Shown: positions 44,933 to 54,788, numbered from the stretch's first letter. The stretch: 64,000 bases of DNA from Phorcysia thermohydrogeniphila (GCF_004339575.1 NZ_SMFV01000001.1:363119-427118); one strand, 5' to 3'. Notes: generated by a model from the letters alone, not told the origin. Made by a program: numbers and translations.

Positions 44933-46507
44933 TTGGAAAAGTTCTACGTTACGACGCCAATCTATTACGTTAACGATAAACCCCACTTAGGACACGCCTA
45001 CACGACAGTAGCAGCAGACATAATTGCAAGGTTCAATAGGTTCTTAGGAAGGGACGTTTTCTTTCTAACTGGAACTGATGAGCACGGCCAAAAGATTCAG
45101 CAGGCTGCCGAAAAAAGGGGAATGACCCCCAAGGAGTTCGTTGACAGCCTCGTTCCAGCCTTTAAGAACCTCTGGGAAAAACTCAACATCTCCTACGACC
45201 ACTTCATAAGGACGACCGACCCCGAACACGTTAAGGCCGTCCAGTACATCTTTAAAAAGTGCTACGAAAATGGAGACATCTACTTAGGTGAGTACGAGGG
45301 CTGGTACTGTATCCCCTGTGAAACCTACTACACAGAGAAGGACCTCTTTGAGGGCAAACTCTGCCCCATGTGTAAAAGGGAGGTCACAAGGGTTAAGGAG
45401 GAGAGTTACTTCTTTAGGCTCAGCAAGTATCAGGATAAACTCTTAGAGCTCTACGAGAAAAACCCTGATTTCATAGCCCCAGAGTTTAGAAGAAATGAGG
45501 TCATAAACTTTGTAAAACAGGGATTAAAAGACCTTTCCATAAGTAGGACAAGTTTTACGTGGGGTATTCCCGTTCCAGTTAACGAAAAGCACGTTATCTA
45601 CGTCTGGTTTGATGCCCTAACAAACTACCTGACTGCCGTTGGATACCCTGAGGATACAGAAAGACTTAACCACTACTGGCCGGCAGACCTCCACTTAGTC
45701 GGTAAGGATATCCTCCGCTTCCACACCGTTTACTGGCCTGCCTTTTTAATGTCTGCAGGTCTTCCAGTTCCAAAGAGGGTATTTGCCCACGGCTGGTGGA
45801 CCGTTAACGGCGAAAAGATGAGTAAGTCCAAGGGTAACGTTGTTGACCCATTTGAAGTTGTTGAAAAATTTGGCGTTGACCAAGTGAGGTTCTTCCTCTT
45901 TAGGGAAGTTACATTCGGACTTGACGGAGACTTCTCTTACGAGAAGCTCGTTGCAAGAATTAACGGAGAGCTGGCAAACGACTTAGGTAACCTCTTTAAC
46001 AGAACTCTCTCTATGCTCAAAAAGTACAGAAAGAGCATCGTTCCAGAGCCAAAAGGTTTAGAGGACGAGTTTGACGTAAAGCTACAAAACAAGGCCTTGG
46101 CCACCCTCGGCAGGTTAAAAGAGCTAATACCAAAGGCTGAGCTTACAAGAGCTCTTGAAGAAATCTGGCAGTTTGTCTCCTTTGTCAACTACTACATAGA
46201 CAGAAGAGCTCCGTGGCAACTAAACAAGGAAGGAAAGGAAGAGCTTGATAGAGTCCTCTACAACATGCTTGAGTCACTAAGGTTCATTACTGCCTTCCTT
46301 TACCCTTACATGCCGAGTTCTGCTGAGAAGATGGCGGAGCTCCTAAGACTTGAGAAGAAAGCAGAGGAGCTAAGGGTTTCTGACTTTGAAACTTGGGGTG
46401 GAACAGAGGTAGGCAAAGAACTTGAAAAGGGAGGAATTCTCTTCCCAAGAATTGAGTACGACCCAGAGACTAAGGAAGTTAAAATAGCAAAAACCAAAAG
46501 GGGTTAA
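44933..46507 (+). CDS. metG: Methionine--tRNA ligase
   Basis: 524 residues from a TTG preceded by GGGAGGAG (44921-44928). Class I motifs are TTPIYYVNDKPHLGHAYTT (HIGH = HLGH) and KMSKSKGN. The Zn knuckle CIPCETYY...CPMCKRE is of the four-Cys type. The anticodon-binding helical domain follows. The C-terminal EMAP-like dimer domain of longer MetRS forms is absent, which fits the Aquifex-like split or short forms. Confidence 0.96.
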   Translation: MEKFYVTTPIYYVNDKPHLGHAYTTVAADIIARFNRFLGRDVFFLTGTDEHGQKIQQAAEKRGMTPKEFVDSLVPAFKNLWEKLNISYDHFIRTTDPEHVKAVQYIFKKCYENGDIYLGEYEGWYCIPCETYYTEKDLFEGKLCPMCKREVTRVKEESYFFRLSKYQDKLLELYEKNPDFIAPEFRRNEVINFVKQGLKDLSISRTSFTWGIPVPVNEKHVIYVWFDALTNYLTAVGYPEDTERLNHYWPADLHLVGKDILRFHTVYWPAFLMSAGLPVPKRVFAHGWWTVNGEKMSKSKGNVVDPFEVVEKFGVDQVRFFLFREVTFGLDGDFSYEKLVARINGELANDLGNLFNRTLSMLKKYRKSIVPEPKGLEDEFDVKLQNKALATLGRLKELIPKAELTRALEEIWQFVSFVNYYIDRRAPWQLNKEGKEELDRVLYNMLESLRFITAFLYPYMPSSAEKMAELLRLEKKAEELRVSDFETWGGTEVGKELEKGGILFPRIEYDPETKEVKIAKTKRG

Positions 46508-46528
46508 GGGATTCTTCTCCCCTTGCCC

Positions 46529-46801
46529 CTATCTTTTAAGAAGCTTCTTTAGCAGAAAGAAAGGACAACAAATTAGGAAAATAAGAAGTGTAGTCTTTAG
46601 AGAAACTATCCATATATCAAGGAAGTTAGTCTTAAAGAAAAACTTATTGGCGAACCATAAAACCAAGGAATTCAAAACCAAGAAAGAAACTGAAGCAATG
46701 AAGACATCTTTGAATGAAAGATTTCCATCTTTACTGATTTCAAAGAAGTCAAAAACCAAGAAAAATACCGTCATTGTCAAAATTCCGACCGAGTACTCCA
46801 C
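46529..46801 (-). CDS. Small membrane protein, unknown
   Basis: 90 residues from a GTG with GGGGAG about nine bases upstream. Three hydrophobic segments (about 5-20, 32-50 and 62-84) and a basic end (KKLLKR) suggest an inner-membrane protein. I recognise no family. It stands alone between metG (convergent, 21 bp) and a 460-bp gap. The reading frame is clean and codon use resembles the AT-rich accessory patches, so it is probably real. Confidence 0.5.
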   Translation of the reverse strand: MEYSVGILTMTVFFLVFDFFEISKDGNLSFKDVFIASVSFLVLNSLVLWFANKFFFKTNFLDIWIVSLKTTLLIFLICCPFFLLKKLLKR

Positions 46802-47264
46802 AGGTCAATACTCCCCTTTCTAAGTTAAATAGCTCCCCCTCAAGTTCCCTTTGACAACCTCGCTAAAACAGTAAGGTGCATCCCCTTTCCTTTCGGAACA
46901 TTTCAACACTTCCCTCAAGCATTGAAATTCCTACTTATGAGAGGTCGCAGTCCCTTCTGCTTTTTAGGGCAGACAATTGTGAGGGGGGATTGGCATCCCC
47001 CCTCAAACTCCCCTCCTATGAGGAACTTTAAGAACCCTTCCACTTTTTAGGGCATTTCAACTGGTCAAATTTTGAGGTGTTGGAGATCAAGGTCTTCCCG
47101 TTCTAAATAAATTTATAAATAACTACAACTCTTTGAACTACAAGGGCTAACGTCAAAAGAAGGTTACACCTTGCTGAACTTTGTTTGGGTTGTTGAAATG
47201 CCCTCTCCTTATTCGGCTTTTAAAGAACAGGAACTCATTTTCTCATTTTATTATACCAAAGAGC
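46802..47264. repeat. Gene-free region with degenerate direct and inverted repeats
   Basis: No credible gene is seen in these 463 bases, but there is structure. CCCTTCTGCTTTTTAGGGCA (46952-46971) recurs as CCCTTCCACTTTTTAGGGCA (47035-47054), each preceded by a TATGAG (46936, 47017). AGGGCATTTCAAC (47049-47061) has its exact inverse GTTGAAATGCCCT at about 47191-47203. Near 46900-46930, CATTTCAAC and CATTGAAATT form further inverse copies. The ATTGAAA and CCTATGAGGAA words recall type I-B CRISPR repeats, but no regular array exists. Confidence 0.5.
46981..47004. repeat. Perfect 10-bp hairpin
   Basis: GAGGGGGGAT, loop TGGC, then ATCCCCCCTC make a perfect 10-bp inverted repeat with a four-base loop. 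No T-run follows on either strand, so a simple intrinsic terminator is doubtful. It lies between the two copies of the CTTTTTAGGGCA repeat. Confidence 0.7.
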
Positions 47265-49301
47265 CTACCAAGAGAGTGAAAACCTAAGGCCGTGGTAGTA
47301 GGTGTCTTCACTGCCAAAGAGCTCCACAATCTCCAGCCTACACCTTTTACCCGGTTTTAGCGAGAGTGTAACTCCCCCTTCCTCTCCAACGTAACCGCCT
47401 GAAAACCTTGTTAGTCTGTCATAGAGGAAGGAAATCTCAGGAGAGAACTTGTCTATACTGCTAAAACCTAAGTGAACTTTCTTAGAAACCTTAGCCCTCA
47501 AAAACCTAACATCTTTCTCTCCCGGCCTGTATATAAAACCCTCGTCCCTGAAAAACTCCCTAACTCCAAAGGTGGTAAAGTTTTTTGAGTAAACCTTAAA
47601 GAAAACTTCTCCTTTAAAGCCACTAACTTCCGTTTCTCCTCTAACGAAAGCTCCCCAAGCTTTCCTTCCGCCCTCAAATAGTTCCCTTAAGTAGCCAAAG
47701 GAAAAGGGGACAAGATTTTCTGAAAATCCAAAGAGGTGGACATTTCTCTCTCCGCCTACCTTGTGGAAGGAAAGGAGCTCTCCTCTTTTTAAAGGAAAGG
47801 CAAAAAGGAGGTATTTTCTACCTTCTTCCGTAAAAACACCAGTCCTTAGACCCTTAGAGAAGCTAACACCCGTAAGGTTTTCAGAGATGAACCCTGTAAC
47901 CTCTACCCTCTGAAGTCCAAAGGTAAGTGGAGCTAAGCTGTAAGAGGCTTCCTCAAAGTGCCAGAGCTTACCGTGAGTTTGAGCGTAAAGGAAGTTGTCG
48001 GCAGTATTTCCCCAGACAACGTAGTCAACCTTTGAGTCCCTTCCGGTAGATACCTTTAAGGAGAATCCTTCAAGCTTTAAAGAGAGCTTATAGGTAGAGT
48101 GCCAGTAGCCAACGTGTTTTGCCCTCTCCCAGCCTTCGTATCCAATCTGCGGGGAATACTCTTTCTGTGGAAAGTCTGCGTACTCTCCCCAGAGGTTAAA
48201 GTAGTTCTCAACCTCAACATTCCCAAGGTAGTTAGGTAAAGGGGAAGTGTCCACGCCCCACCTGTAACCTGCGTAAGTAAAGTAAGAGCCATCAGTTCCA
48301 AGAGCCCCTCTAAGGAAGAGCTCCCCCCTGTAAAAGGGGTAAGAGAGCTCCCCTCCCAGCTCACTACCTACGTTTTCAAGGTAGAGGGTATGGAGTTTCA
48401 AGTTTAAGCCTTCAAGGGAGAAAGAAGTTCCAGCCTTTAAGAAGGTTACATCTGAGAGCGTAGGTTTATAAATGTAGCTTAAGTCCCTAATTCCTTCCCT
48501 AAAGCCGTAGGATGTAAAACCTTTTTCCGCGTAACCGCCAATAATTTCAAGGCCTTTTAGCTTAAGCTCAGCGGTTAAAAGTTCTTTTCCGTTCTGGAGA
48601 GCTCCGGCAAACGAAGCCACCGTTCCCTGAAGGGAAGGTTTAAAGGTAAAAAGAAAAGTATTCTTGTTAACTCCTACATCTTCTCCCTTAGCATCGGAAA
48701 GCCTGTAGAACCCTACGGAAAACTTCCCAAGGGGAGCTCTCCAGTCAAACTTACCACCAAAAAGGTCTACGTCGTCCTCTTTCTCTGAGTTAAAGAGTAA
48801 ATATTTCCCTTCGTAGCCCGCAATTTGATGCCAGCTAAAGGAGAGAGTGTCAGAAAAGCGAAAGGTAAAAGTTCCACCCCATAAGTAGTCGTCAATAAAG
48901 GGGAAAAGGTTAAAAGGTTGCTTTCCAGCCCTAAAAAAGAGGTTTTCTAAAAGGAAATGCTCTTTTTCTACGTAGAGTTCCCTTAAATTGAAACTCCTAA
49001 AATCCCCCGAAAAAAGTTTATCGTCATCGGACGAGAAAAGAGTTACAAAAGGCGCTTTTGTTGTCCCTGTTGTTACTGAAAGCCTAAATTTAGCATCGCT
49101 TCCTAACCTAAACTCTTCCGCTACTTTTAGTTTAAGGAGGAAGCCTTCCTTTTTGGAATTCCAGAGGTCATAGCCTACCTGTCTTTCATACTCTCCTTTA
49201 AGCTCTGTGTTGTAAAATCCTGTTTCTCCTGAGAGTTCAAAACCGTAAGAGGGCGAAAGAACCAAGAGGACAAAGAGAGCCGTAAAGAGCTTTGACCCCA
49301 T
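47265..49301 (-). CDS. Outer-membrane beta-barrel protein, unknown
   Basis: 678 residues with a signal peptide (MGSKLFTALFVLLVLSPSYG). The rest is a long series of alternating hydrophobic/polar strands rich in Phe, Tyr, Gly and Ser, ending in a strand that stops at a terminal aromatic (HGLRFSLSW). This is the pattern recognised by BamA. I see no plug, TonB box or enzymatic motif, so a large passive channel or structural barrel is the best description. It is not part of an operon: it diverges from the TIM-barrel gene, with 62 bp between them. Confidence 0.75.
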   Translation of the reverse strand: MGSKLFTALFVLLVLSPSYGFELSGETGFYNTELKGEYERQVGYDLWNSKKEGFLLKLKVAEEFRLGSDAKFRLSVTTGTTKAPFVTLFSSDDDKLFSGDFRSFNLRELYVEKEHFLLENLFFRAGKQPFNLFPFIDDYLWGGTFTFRFSDTLSFSWHQIAGYEGKYLLFNSEKEDDVDLFGGKFDWRAPLGKFSVGFYRLSDAKGEDVGVNKNTFLFTFKPSLQGTVASFAGALQNGKELLTAELKLKGLEIIGGYAEKGFTSYGFREGIRDLSYIYKPTLSDVTFLKAGTSFSLEGLNLKLHTLYLENVGSELGGELSYPFYRGELFLRGALGTDGSYFTYAGYRWGVDTSPLPNYLGNVEVENYFNLWGEYADFPQKEYSPQIGYEGWERAKHVGYWHSTYKLSLKLEGFSLKVSTGRDSKVDYVVWGNTADNFLYAQTHGKLWHFEEASYSLAPLTFGLQRVEVTGFISENLTGVSFSKGLRTGVFTEEGRKYLLFAFPLKRGELLSFHKVGGERNVHLFGFSENLVPFSFGYLRELFEGGRKAWGAFVRGETEVSGFKGEVFFKVYSKNFTTFGVREFFRDEGFIYRPGEKDVRFLRAKVSKKVHLGFSSIDKFSPEISFLYDRLTRFSGGYVGEEGGVTLSLKPGKRCRLEIVELFGSEDTYYHGLRFSLSW

Positions 49302-49363
49302 TGAAACTCCGTCTAAAATTAGACTTCATTCTAATTCTACGATAAAACCCACGGAGAGATAAA

Positions 49364-50131
49364 ATGAAGGTCGTTGGCCACGTTCCGGGAAAAGAGCTCT
49401 TAAAGAGCTTCAAAAGGGTTGAAGAAGTCCTCTCCCTTGGAATAGGCGTTGAGATTCAGTTGGCTTCAGAGATTCTTGACAGGTTTACTCTTAAGGACTT
49501 TGGGGCTCTAAGGAAGCTGATAGGAAATAGAACAGTTACCGTTCACGCCCCCTTCCTTGACCTTAATCCCGGTGCGACAGACTCCCTCGTCCTCAAGGCG
49601 ACAAGGAAACGCTTTAAAGAGACCCTCGTAGCCGCAAAAATCTTAGAGGCCGAGACCATCGTATTCCATACAGGTTACCACCCGGCAAAAGTTGACCCGA
49701 TATACGAGGAGTGGTTTGAGAGGGCAGTGGAAACATTTGAAGAAGTTGCAGAAAGAACTCCCTGCCCAGTAGCCCTTGAAAACGTCTTTGACCGCTCACC
49801 AGTCCACCTTGAAAGGCTGTTAGAGAGCCTACCACCAAAAGTTGGAGTATGCATAGACGTTGGTCACCTAAACCTCTTTTCTGAAGTTCCTCTTTCTGAC
49901 TGGATAGAAAGGTTCAAAGGAAGGATTTTTGAGTTTCACGTCCACGATAACGGAGGGGAAAAGGACGAGCACGCCCCCATAGGCTCTGGAAAGCTTGACC
50001 TTGACGTCTTCTTTAGCCTCTTAGAAAAGATACCGGATAACTATATATTTAACCTTGAAAACAAGTCTGTGGACGATATCAAAAGTAGCCTTGAGGTTTT
50101 AAGGAGGAAAACAGAATGGCACTACAGATAA
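49364..50131 (+). CDS. Sugar-phosphate isomerase/AP-endonuclease-2-like TIM barrel
   Basis: 255 residues with xylose isomerase-like TIM-barrel motifs: TVHAPFLDLNPGA, ETIVFHTGYHP, VALENVFDRSP, GVCIDVGHLNLF, FEFHVHDNGGEKDEHAPIGSGKLD. The His, Glu and Asp residues in these motifs would hold metal ions, as in Nfo/IolE-type proteins. The substrate cannot be told. It overlaps def by 16 bp and starts the operon with def-nnrDE-kinase. Confidence 0.82.
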   Translation: MKVVGHVPGKELLKSFKRVEEVLSLGIGVEIQLASEILDRFTLKDFGALRKLIGNRTVTVHAPFLDLNPGATDSLVLKATRKRFKETLVAAKILEAETIVFHTGYHPAKVDPIYEEWFERAVETFEEVAERTPCPVALENVFDRSPVHLERLLESLPPKVGVCIDVGHLNLFSEVPLSDWIERFKGRIFEFHVHDNGGEKDEHAPIGSGKLDLDVFFSLLEKIPDNYIFNLENKSVDDIKSSLEVLRRKTEWHYR

Positions 50132-50646
50132 GGATATACCCTGACGAGGTTCTAAAGAAGAAGGCAGAAACCGTTACAGAGTTTAACGAGGAGTTAAGGG
50201 AACTTGTAAACCAGATGTTTGAAACGATGTACGAGAAGAAGGGAGTCGGACTTGCAGCGAATCAGGTTGGAGTTTTAAAGAGGGTAGTTGTTATAGACCT
50301 TGACTCGGGGAAGGAGAATCAGGGGAAAAACCCCATAATCCTCATAAACCCTGAAATAGTTAAGGCCGAAGGGGAAGAACTGGCAGAGGAGGGCTGTCTC
50401 TCCCTTCCCGGACTATACAAGAAGGTGAAGAGAGCTCTCTACGTTAAAGTAAAGGCTCAAAACCTTGACGGTGAAGAGTTTGAGATAGAGGGTGAAGGAT
50501 TACTTGCGAGAGCTCTCCAGCACGAGATTGACCACCTTAACGGCATTGTTTTTATAGATAGGCTCTCACCACTTCAGAGGAGACTCGCCCTTGAAAAGTA
50601 CAAAAAGCTAAAGAGGGAGTACGAACGTAAGAAGGGGAGGAGATAG
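50116..50646 (+). CDS. def: Peptide deformylase
   Basis: 176 residues with the three metal-site motifs: GVGLAANQVG, EEGCLSLPG (Cys ligand) and HEIDHLNG (two His and the catalytic Glu). It removes the formyl group from nascent proteins. The ATG lies inside the end of the preceding gene and follows AAGGAGG. Confidence 0.96.
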   Translation: MALQIRIYPDEVLKKKAETVTEFNEELRELVNQMFETMYEKKGVGLAANQVGVLKRVVVIDLDSGKENQGKNPIILINPEIVKAEGEELAEEGCLSLPGLYKKVKRALYVKVKAQNLDGEEFEIEGEGLLARALQHEIDHLNGIVFIDRLSPLQRRLALEKYKKLKREYERKKGRR

Positions 50647-50648
50647 AG

Positions 50649-52262
50649 ATGAGGGTAACGACAGCTGAGGAGATGAGAAACCTTGATAGGGAAACGATAG
50701 AGGTTCTTGGAATACCCGGAATCGTCCTTATGGAGAACGCTGCAAGGGGTGTTGTATCCGTAATCTACAGCAAAGTAAAGGGGAACTCTGCCGTAATCGT
50801 CTGCGGTAAGGGAAACAACGGAGGGGACGGACTTGCAGTCGCGAGAAATCTCTACAACTTAGGTTATGACGTTGAAGTCGTCCTAACGGCAGAGATTGAG
50901 GAACTAAAGGGAGATGCCAAGATAAACGCAGAGGTTCTCTCTAAGCTACCCGTTCCAATTCACGTGGTTAAAAGCGAGTCTCAGTTAATTGAGGTTTACT
51001 CCCTCCTTAAGAACGCAGACTTCATCGTTGACGCCATCTTTGGAACTGGACTTCAAAGACCTGCAGAGGGCTTTTACAAGAGCCTGATAGAGGTAATCAA
51101 CAAGTCCGGTAAAACGGTAGTTGCCGTTGATATTCCTTCAGGGCTTTTCTCAGACACGGGAGAGATAATCGGCACTCACGTAACGGCAGAAATAACGGTT
51201 ACTTTCGGGTTTCCAAAAATTGCCCACATAATGCCACCGGCCTGTAACTACGTCGGGGAGCTCTACGTCGTTGATATATCAATACCTGAAGATATCCCAT
51301 TCATCTTAGGGCCAGAGCGCTACCTTTTGACCCTTGACGAGGTTGCATTTACATACCCAGAAAGGGACGTCATGAGCCACAAGTACACCTTTGGACACGT
51401 TGCCGTTGTGGGGGGCTCTGCAGGAAAAACTGGAGCTCCCGTAATGGCAGCAGAAGGAGCTCTAAGGGCAGGAGCAGGCCTTTCAACCGTTATCGTTCCT
51501 GCATCACTCAACCCAATCTTTGAAACAAAGCTAACTGAGGTTATGTCCATCCCCGTCCCAGACACCTCCAAGGGGCACTTCGGAATAGAGGCCATAGAGA
51601 GGGTAAGTAAAATCATCGCAGAGGGTAAGTTTTCTGCAGTAGTTGTTGGTCCCGGACTTGGAAACGAGCCGGAAACCTTTGAGTTTGCGAGGGAGTTTAT
51701 TAGGAACTGCAAAAAGCCGATGGTTATAGACGCAGACGGAATCAACGCCTTGGCCGAATCTCCTGAGATACTTAAAGCGAAAACGCAAGAAGTGATAATC
51801 ACCCCCCACATAGGGGAGTTCTCCCGTCTATCGGGACTCTCTAAGGAAGAGATACTGAGAGCTCCCCACGAGGTCGCCTCAGAGTTTGCCAAGGAGTACG
51901 GCGTTACGGTAGTTCTAAAGAGTGGAAGGACTGTCGTGGCAACCCCCGAGGGTAAGACCTACATAAACGTTATCGGAAATCCCGGAATGGCAACTGCCGG
52001 AACAGGAGACGTTCTAAGTGGAGTTATCGGAGCGCTCCTCGGAATGGGAGTAGAGGCAGAGGACGCAGCAAAGTTTGGCGTCTTCCTCCACTCCCTCGCC
52101 GGAGACTTGGCAGCAGAGGAGTTAACCCAAGAAGCCCTTAAGGCGTGCGACATCATAGACTTCCTCCCGGGGGCAATTAAGAGGGTTAAAGAGAGGGAAG
52201 TTAATCCGATAAGACACTCACTACCCTTTGTAACCCACCTTAGAGAGATAGTAGGTGCGTAG
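50649..52262 (+). CDS. nnrD: Bifunctional NAD(P)H-hydrate epimerase / ADP-dependent dehydratase
   Basis: 537 residues. The N-terminal YjeF_N epimerase (1-215) has GIPGIVLMENAARG, VCGKGNNGGDGLAVAR, FIVDAIFGTGL and VDIPSGL. The C-terminal ribokinase-like dehydratase (225-510) has GGSAGKTGAPVMAAEGALRAGAGL, DADGINAL, TPHIGEFSRL and TAGTGDVLSGVI. It repairs hydrated NADH/NADPH, damage that is frequent at high temperature. It starts 2 bp after def and overlaps the kinase gene by 8 bp. Confidence 0.95.
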   Translation: MRVTTAEEMRNLDRETIEVLGIPGIVLMENAARGVVSVIYSKVKGNSAVIVCGKGNNGGDGLAVARNLYNLGYDVEVVLTAEIEELKGDAKINAEVLSKLPVPIHVVKSESQLIEVYSLLKNADFIVDAIFGTGLQRPAEGFYKSLIEVINKSGKTVVAVDIPSGLFSDTGEIIGTHVTAEITVTFGFPKIAHIMPPACNYVGELYVVDISIPEDIPFILGPERYLLTLDEVAFTYPERDVMSHKYTFGHVAVVGGSAGKTGAPVMAAEGALRAGAGLSTVIVPASLNPIFETKLTEVMSIPVPDTSKGHFGIEAIERVSKIIAEGKFSAVVVGPGLGNEPETFEFAREFIRNCKKPMVIDADGINALAESPEILKAKTQEVIITPHIGEFSRLSGLSKEEILRAPHEVASEFAKEYGVTVVLKSGRTVVATPEGKTYINVIGNPGMATAGTGDVLSGVIGALLGMGVEAEDAAKFGVFLHSLAGDLAAEELTQEALKACDIIDFLPGAIKRVKEREVNPIRHSLPFVTHLREIVGA

Positions 52263-54210
52263 GCAGGCAGTTAAGATACTGTCAATACTCCTTGGAATTC
52301 TCGTCGTCGGGTACTTCGGGACGAGCCTCGTCTCCTCTTTGACGGGGGAGTTTTACCTTAACAACCCCCTCTTTCACGTCCTTTTTGCCCTGATTCTCAT
52401 CCTCCTTACGGTTCTCTTTGCAATTTTCATAAGGAACCTCGTCCTCTTCTTCTTTCCCCACTTTAAGACGAACCTAAGGCTCAAGATATTTACTGCCTTC
52501 GTTCTCCTTATCCTCGGCCCTGCCCTCTTTACGATTTTCCTCTCAAGTAGCGTCGTAAACAACGGACTTGACAGGTTACTAAGGATTCAGGTCAAGAGAA
52601 TAGTGAACATCTCCAAGGACACGACAGAGCAGTTCATACAGTTCATCTCCGACGACCTAAAGAGGAAAATTCGCCAGCTAAAGGGAAGGAAAAACGTCTA
52701 CCCCTACACGCTCAAAGTTTACGGAGTGGACGGCTTTTTAAAGGTTGAAGGAAAAAGGGTAAGGAAGGTCGGCAACATCCCGATAAACCCCAAGGAGGTA
52801 AGCTCTCTAAAGGAGTCTGTCAGCTACACCTTCCTTGACCACGAGAACAAGCTCCTAATAGTCTGCCAGAAAGAGAAAAGGAGAGCCTTCTGCATCTCAA
52901 AGAGGCTACCGGACAAGCTCGTTAAGGACATAGAGAAACTCTCAGAGCTCCACTCAAACTACGAGTCAATGGTCGCCTACAAGACCCCCATTAAGGCACT
53001 CTACACCCTCACATTCACAATAATGGGAATAGCCGTTCTCTTTGGAGCTCTCTGGTTTGCACGCTACTTTGAGAAGAGGATAACGATACCGATAGAAGCC
53101 CTCTACCGGGCAACCCAGAAGATTTCAAAGGGAGACCTCAACGTAAAGGTAGAAGAGGAAGCCTCTGATGAGCTTAAGCACGTCATAGAGGCCTTTAACT
53201 ACATGGTGGAACAGCTCAGAGCTCTAAAGCACTCCCTTGAAGAGAGCCGTCGCTACATGGAGCAGATACTAAACAGCATCACGCCGGCAATTATCACCTT
53301 TGACGTAAACTACAGGCTCGTTTCCTGCAACAGGAGGGCGAGGGAGCTCTTTGGCTTTTCTGGAGAGAACAGGGAGTTGAACATCTTGGAGCTCCTTTCA
53401 CGCTACCCAGAGCTTAAAAAGGCAGTTGAGGAACTGATTTTAAAAGGAGAGAGGAAGACAGAAGTTAGAGAAGAGATAAACGGAAGGGAAAAGTTCTTAA
53501 CCGTTGAGCTCATTATCTCTCCGGAGATTTCAGACAGGATTCTCATAATTGAGGACGTTACAGACCTTGTAAAGGCACAAAAAGCTCAAGCTTGGAAAGA
53601 GGTTGCCCGTAGAATTGCCCACGAGATAAAGAACCCACTAACTCCGATTACTCTCAACGCTGAGAGGATAAGGAGACAGTTTAAGAAAGGAAATCCCGAA
53701 ATAGGTGAAATAATAGACAAGGCCGTTGACTCAATCCTTGCAGAGGTAGAGGTCATAAAGAGGCTAATAGACGAGTTCAGGAAGTTCGCAAGGCTACCAC
53801 TTCCGGAGAAAAAGCTCTCAGACGTTAACAGCCTGATAAGGAGCTCCCTTGAGCCCTACGAGAACAGAGTGGCTTTAAAGTTTGAGCTTGAGGACATTCC
53901 CCAAATTCCCTTAGACAGAAGCTTAATGAGGGAGGTTCTAATAAACCTGATAGAGAACAGCATTGAGGCAGGAGCTACAGAGGTTAGCGTCTCCACCACC
54001 TCAAAAGACGGAAAGATTTTCATCGTCTTTAAGGACAACGGCCCCGGCATACCAGAAGAAATCGCCGATAAACTCTTTGCTCCCTACGTGTCAACAAAGG
54101 AAGACGGCTGGGGACTCGGGCTTTCCATCGTTAAAAAGATAGTGGAAGACCACGGCGGAAAGATATACACAATTGACAGGAATACTTTCGTTATAGAGCT
54201 CCCCGTCTAA
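52255..54210 (+). CDS. NtrY-like sensor histidine kinase
   Basis: 651 residues from a GTG. There are three N-terminal transmembrane helices (about 10-30, 38-65 and 78-100), an extracytoplasmic region, a fourth helix (about 245-268), HAMP (about 270-325), PAS (about 335-430), HisKA with RRIAHEIKNPLTPITLNAERI, and HATPase_c (NLIENSIEAG, KDNGPGIP, GWGLGLSIV). This is the NtrY layout. A partner NtrX regulator is not adjacent. The 3' end overlaps convergent coaD by 20 bp. Confidence 0.9.
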   Translation: MRRQAVKILSILLGILVVGYFGTSLVSSLTGEFYLNNPLFHVLFALILILLTVLFAIFIRNLVLFFFPHFKTNLRLKIFTAFVLLILGPALFTIFLSSSVVNNGLDRLLRIQVKRIVNISKDTTEQFIQFISDDLKRKIRQLKGRKNVYPYTLKVYGVDGFLKVEGKRVRKVGNIPINPKEVSSLKESVSYTFLDHENKLLIVCQKEKRRAFCISKRLPDKLVKDIEKLSELHSNYESMVAYKTPIKALYTLTFTIMGIAVLFGALWFARYFEKRITIPIEALYRATQKISKGDLNVKVEEEASDELKHVIEAFNYMVEQLRALKHSLEESRRYMEQILNSITPAIITFDVNYRLVSCNRRARELFGFSGENRELNILELLSRYPELKKAVEELILKGERKTEVREEINGREKFLTVELIISPEISDRILIIEDVTDLVKAQKAQAWKEVARRIAHEIKNPLTPITLNAERIRRQFKKGNPEIGEIIDKAVDSILAEVEVIKRLIDEFRKFARLPLPEKKLSDVNSLIRSSLEPYENRVALKFELEDIPQIPLDRSLMREVLINLIENSIEAGATEVSVSTTSKDGKIFIVFKDNGPGIPEEIADKLFAPYVSTKEDGWGLGLSIVKKIVEDHGGKIYTIDRNTFVIELPV

Positions 54211-54700
54211 CCTGCTCCATCTTCTCCTTCAGCTTCCTCTCAACGAACTTTGTTACAAAGGGAGAAACGTCACCTCCGTAAAAGGCTATCTCTCTAACGG
54301 CAGAAGAGGAAAGGTAGGCGTACTCATCGGAGGGCATCAGGAAAACGGTCTCTATCTCAGGGTAGAGCTTCCTGTTGAGTGAAGCCATCGTAAACTCGTG
54401 GTCCATATCGGAAATTATCCTGATTCCCCTTAAAATGGCTACAGCTCCCTCCTTCTTAGCAAACTCAACAAGGAGGGTGTTAAAGGTCTTAACCTCCACC
54501 TTACCGGCAAGCCCAACTTCCTCAAGGCTTTTCTCAAACATCTCCTTCCTCTCTTCAATGGTGAAGAGAGGCTTTTTCTTTGGGTTCTCTGCAATCCCTA
54601 TTATCAACTCTGGGAAGAGCTCCAGTCCCCTCCTCACTATGTCAAGGTGACCAAGGGTCACAGGGTCAAAAGTTCCGGGATAGATAGCCCTCTTTATCAT
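54191..54700 (-). CDS. coaD: Phosphopantetheine adenylyltransferase
   Basis: 169 residues. The nucleotidyltransferase signature is AIYPGTFDPVTLGHLDIV (T/HxGH), with AILRGIRIISDMDHEFTMASLNRKL and SSSAVREIAFYGGDVS further along. It is the fourth step of CoA synthesis. It overlaps the end of the kinase gene on the other strand by 20 bp and diverges from purT. Confidence 0.96.
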   Translation of the reverse strand: MIKRAIYPGTFDPVTLGHLDIVRRGLELFPELIIGIAENPKKKPLFTIEERKEMFEKSLEEVGLAGKVEVKTFNTLLVEFAKKEGAVAILRGIRIISDMDHEFTMASLNRKLYPEIETVFLMPSDEYAYLSSSAVREIAFYGGDVSPFVTKFVERKLKEKMEQVRRGAL

Positions 54701-54788
54701 TTGGAAACCTCCCCTCTGGGGTAAGCGGAATTCTACAAAATCGGAAGTAGAGTGTTATCATTAACCCAAACGCTTTTGGAGGGATGAG

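Noticed and set aside
46802-47264. CRISPR array
   Set aside because: Repeats are too few, imperfect and irregularly spaced, and no cas gene is near. Kept only as a repeat-rich gap.
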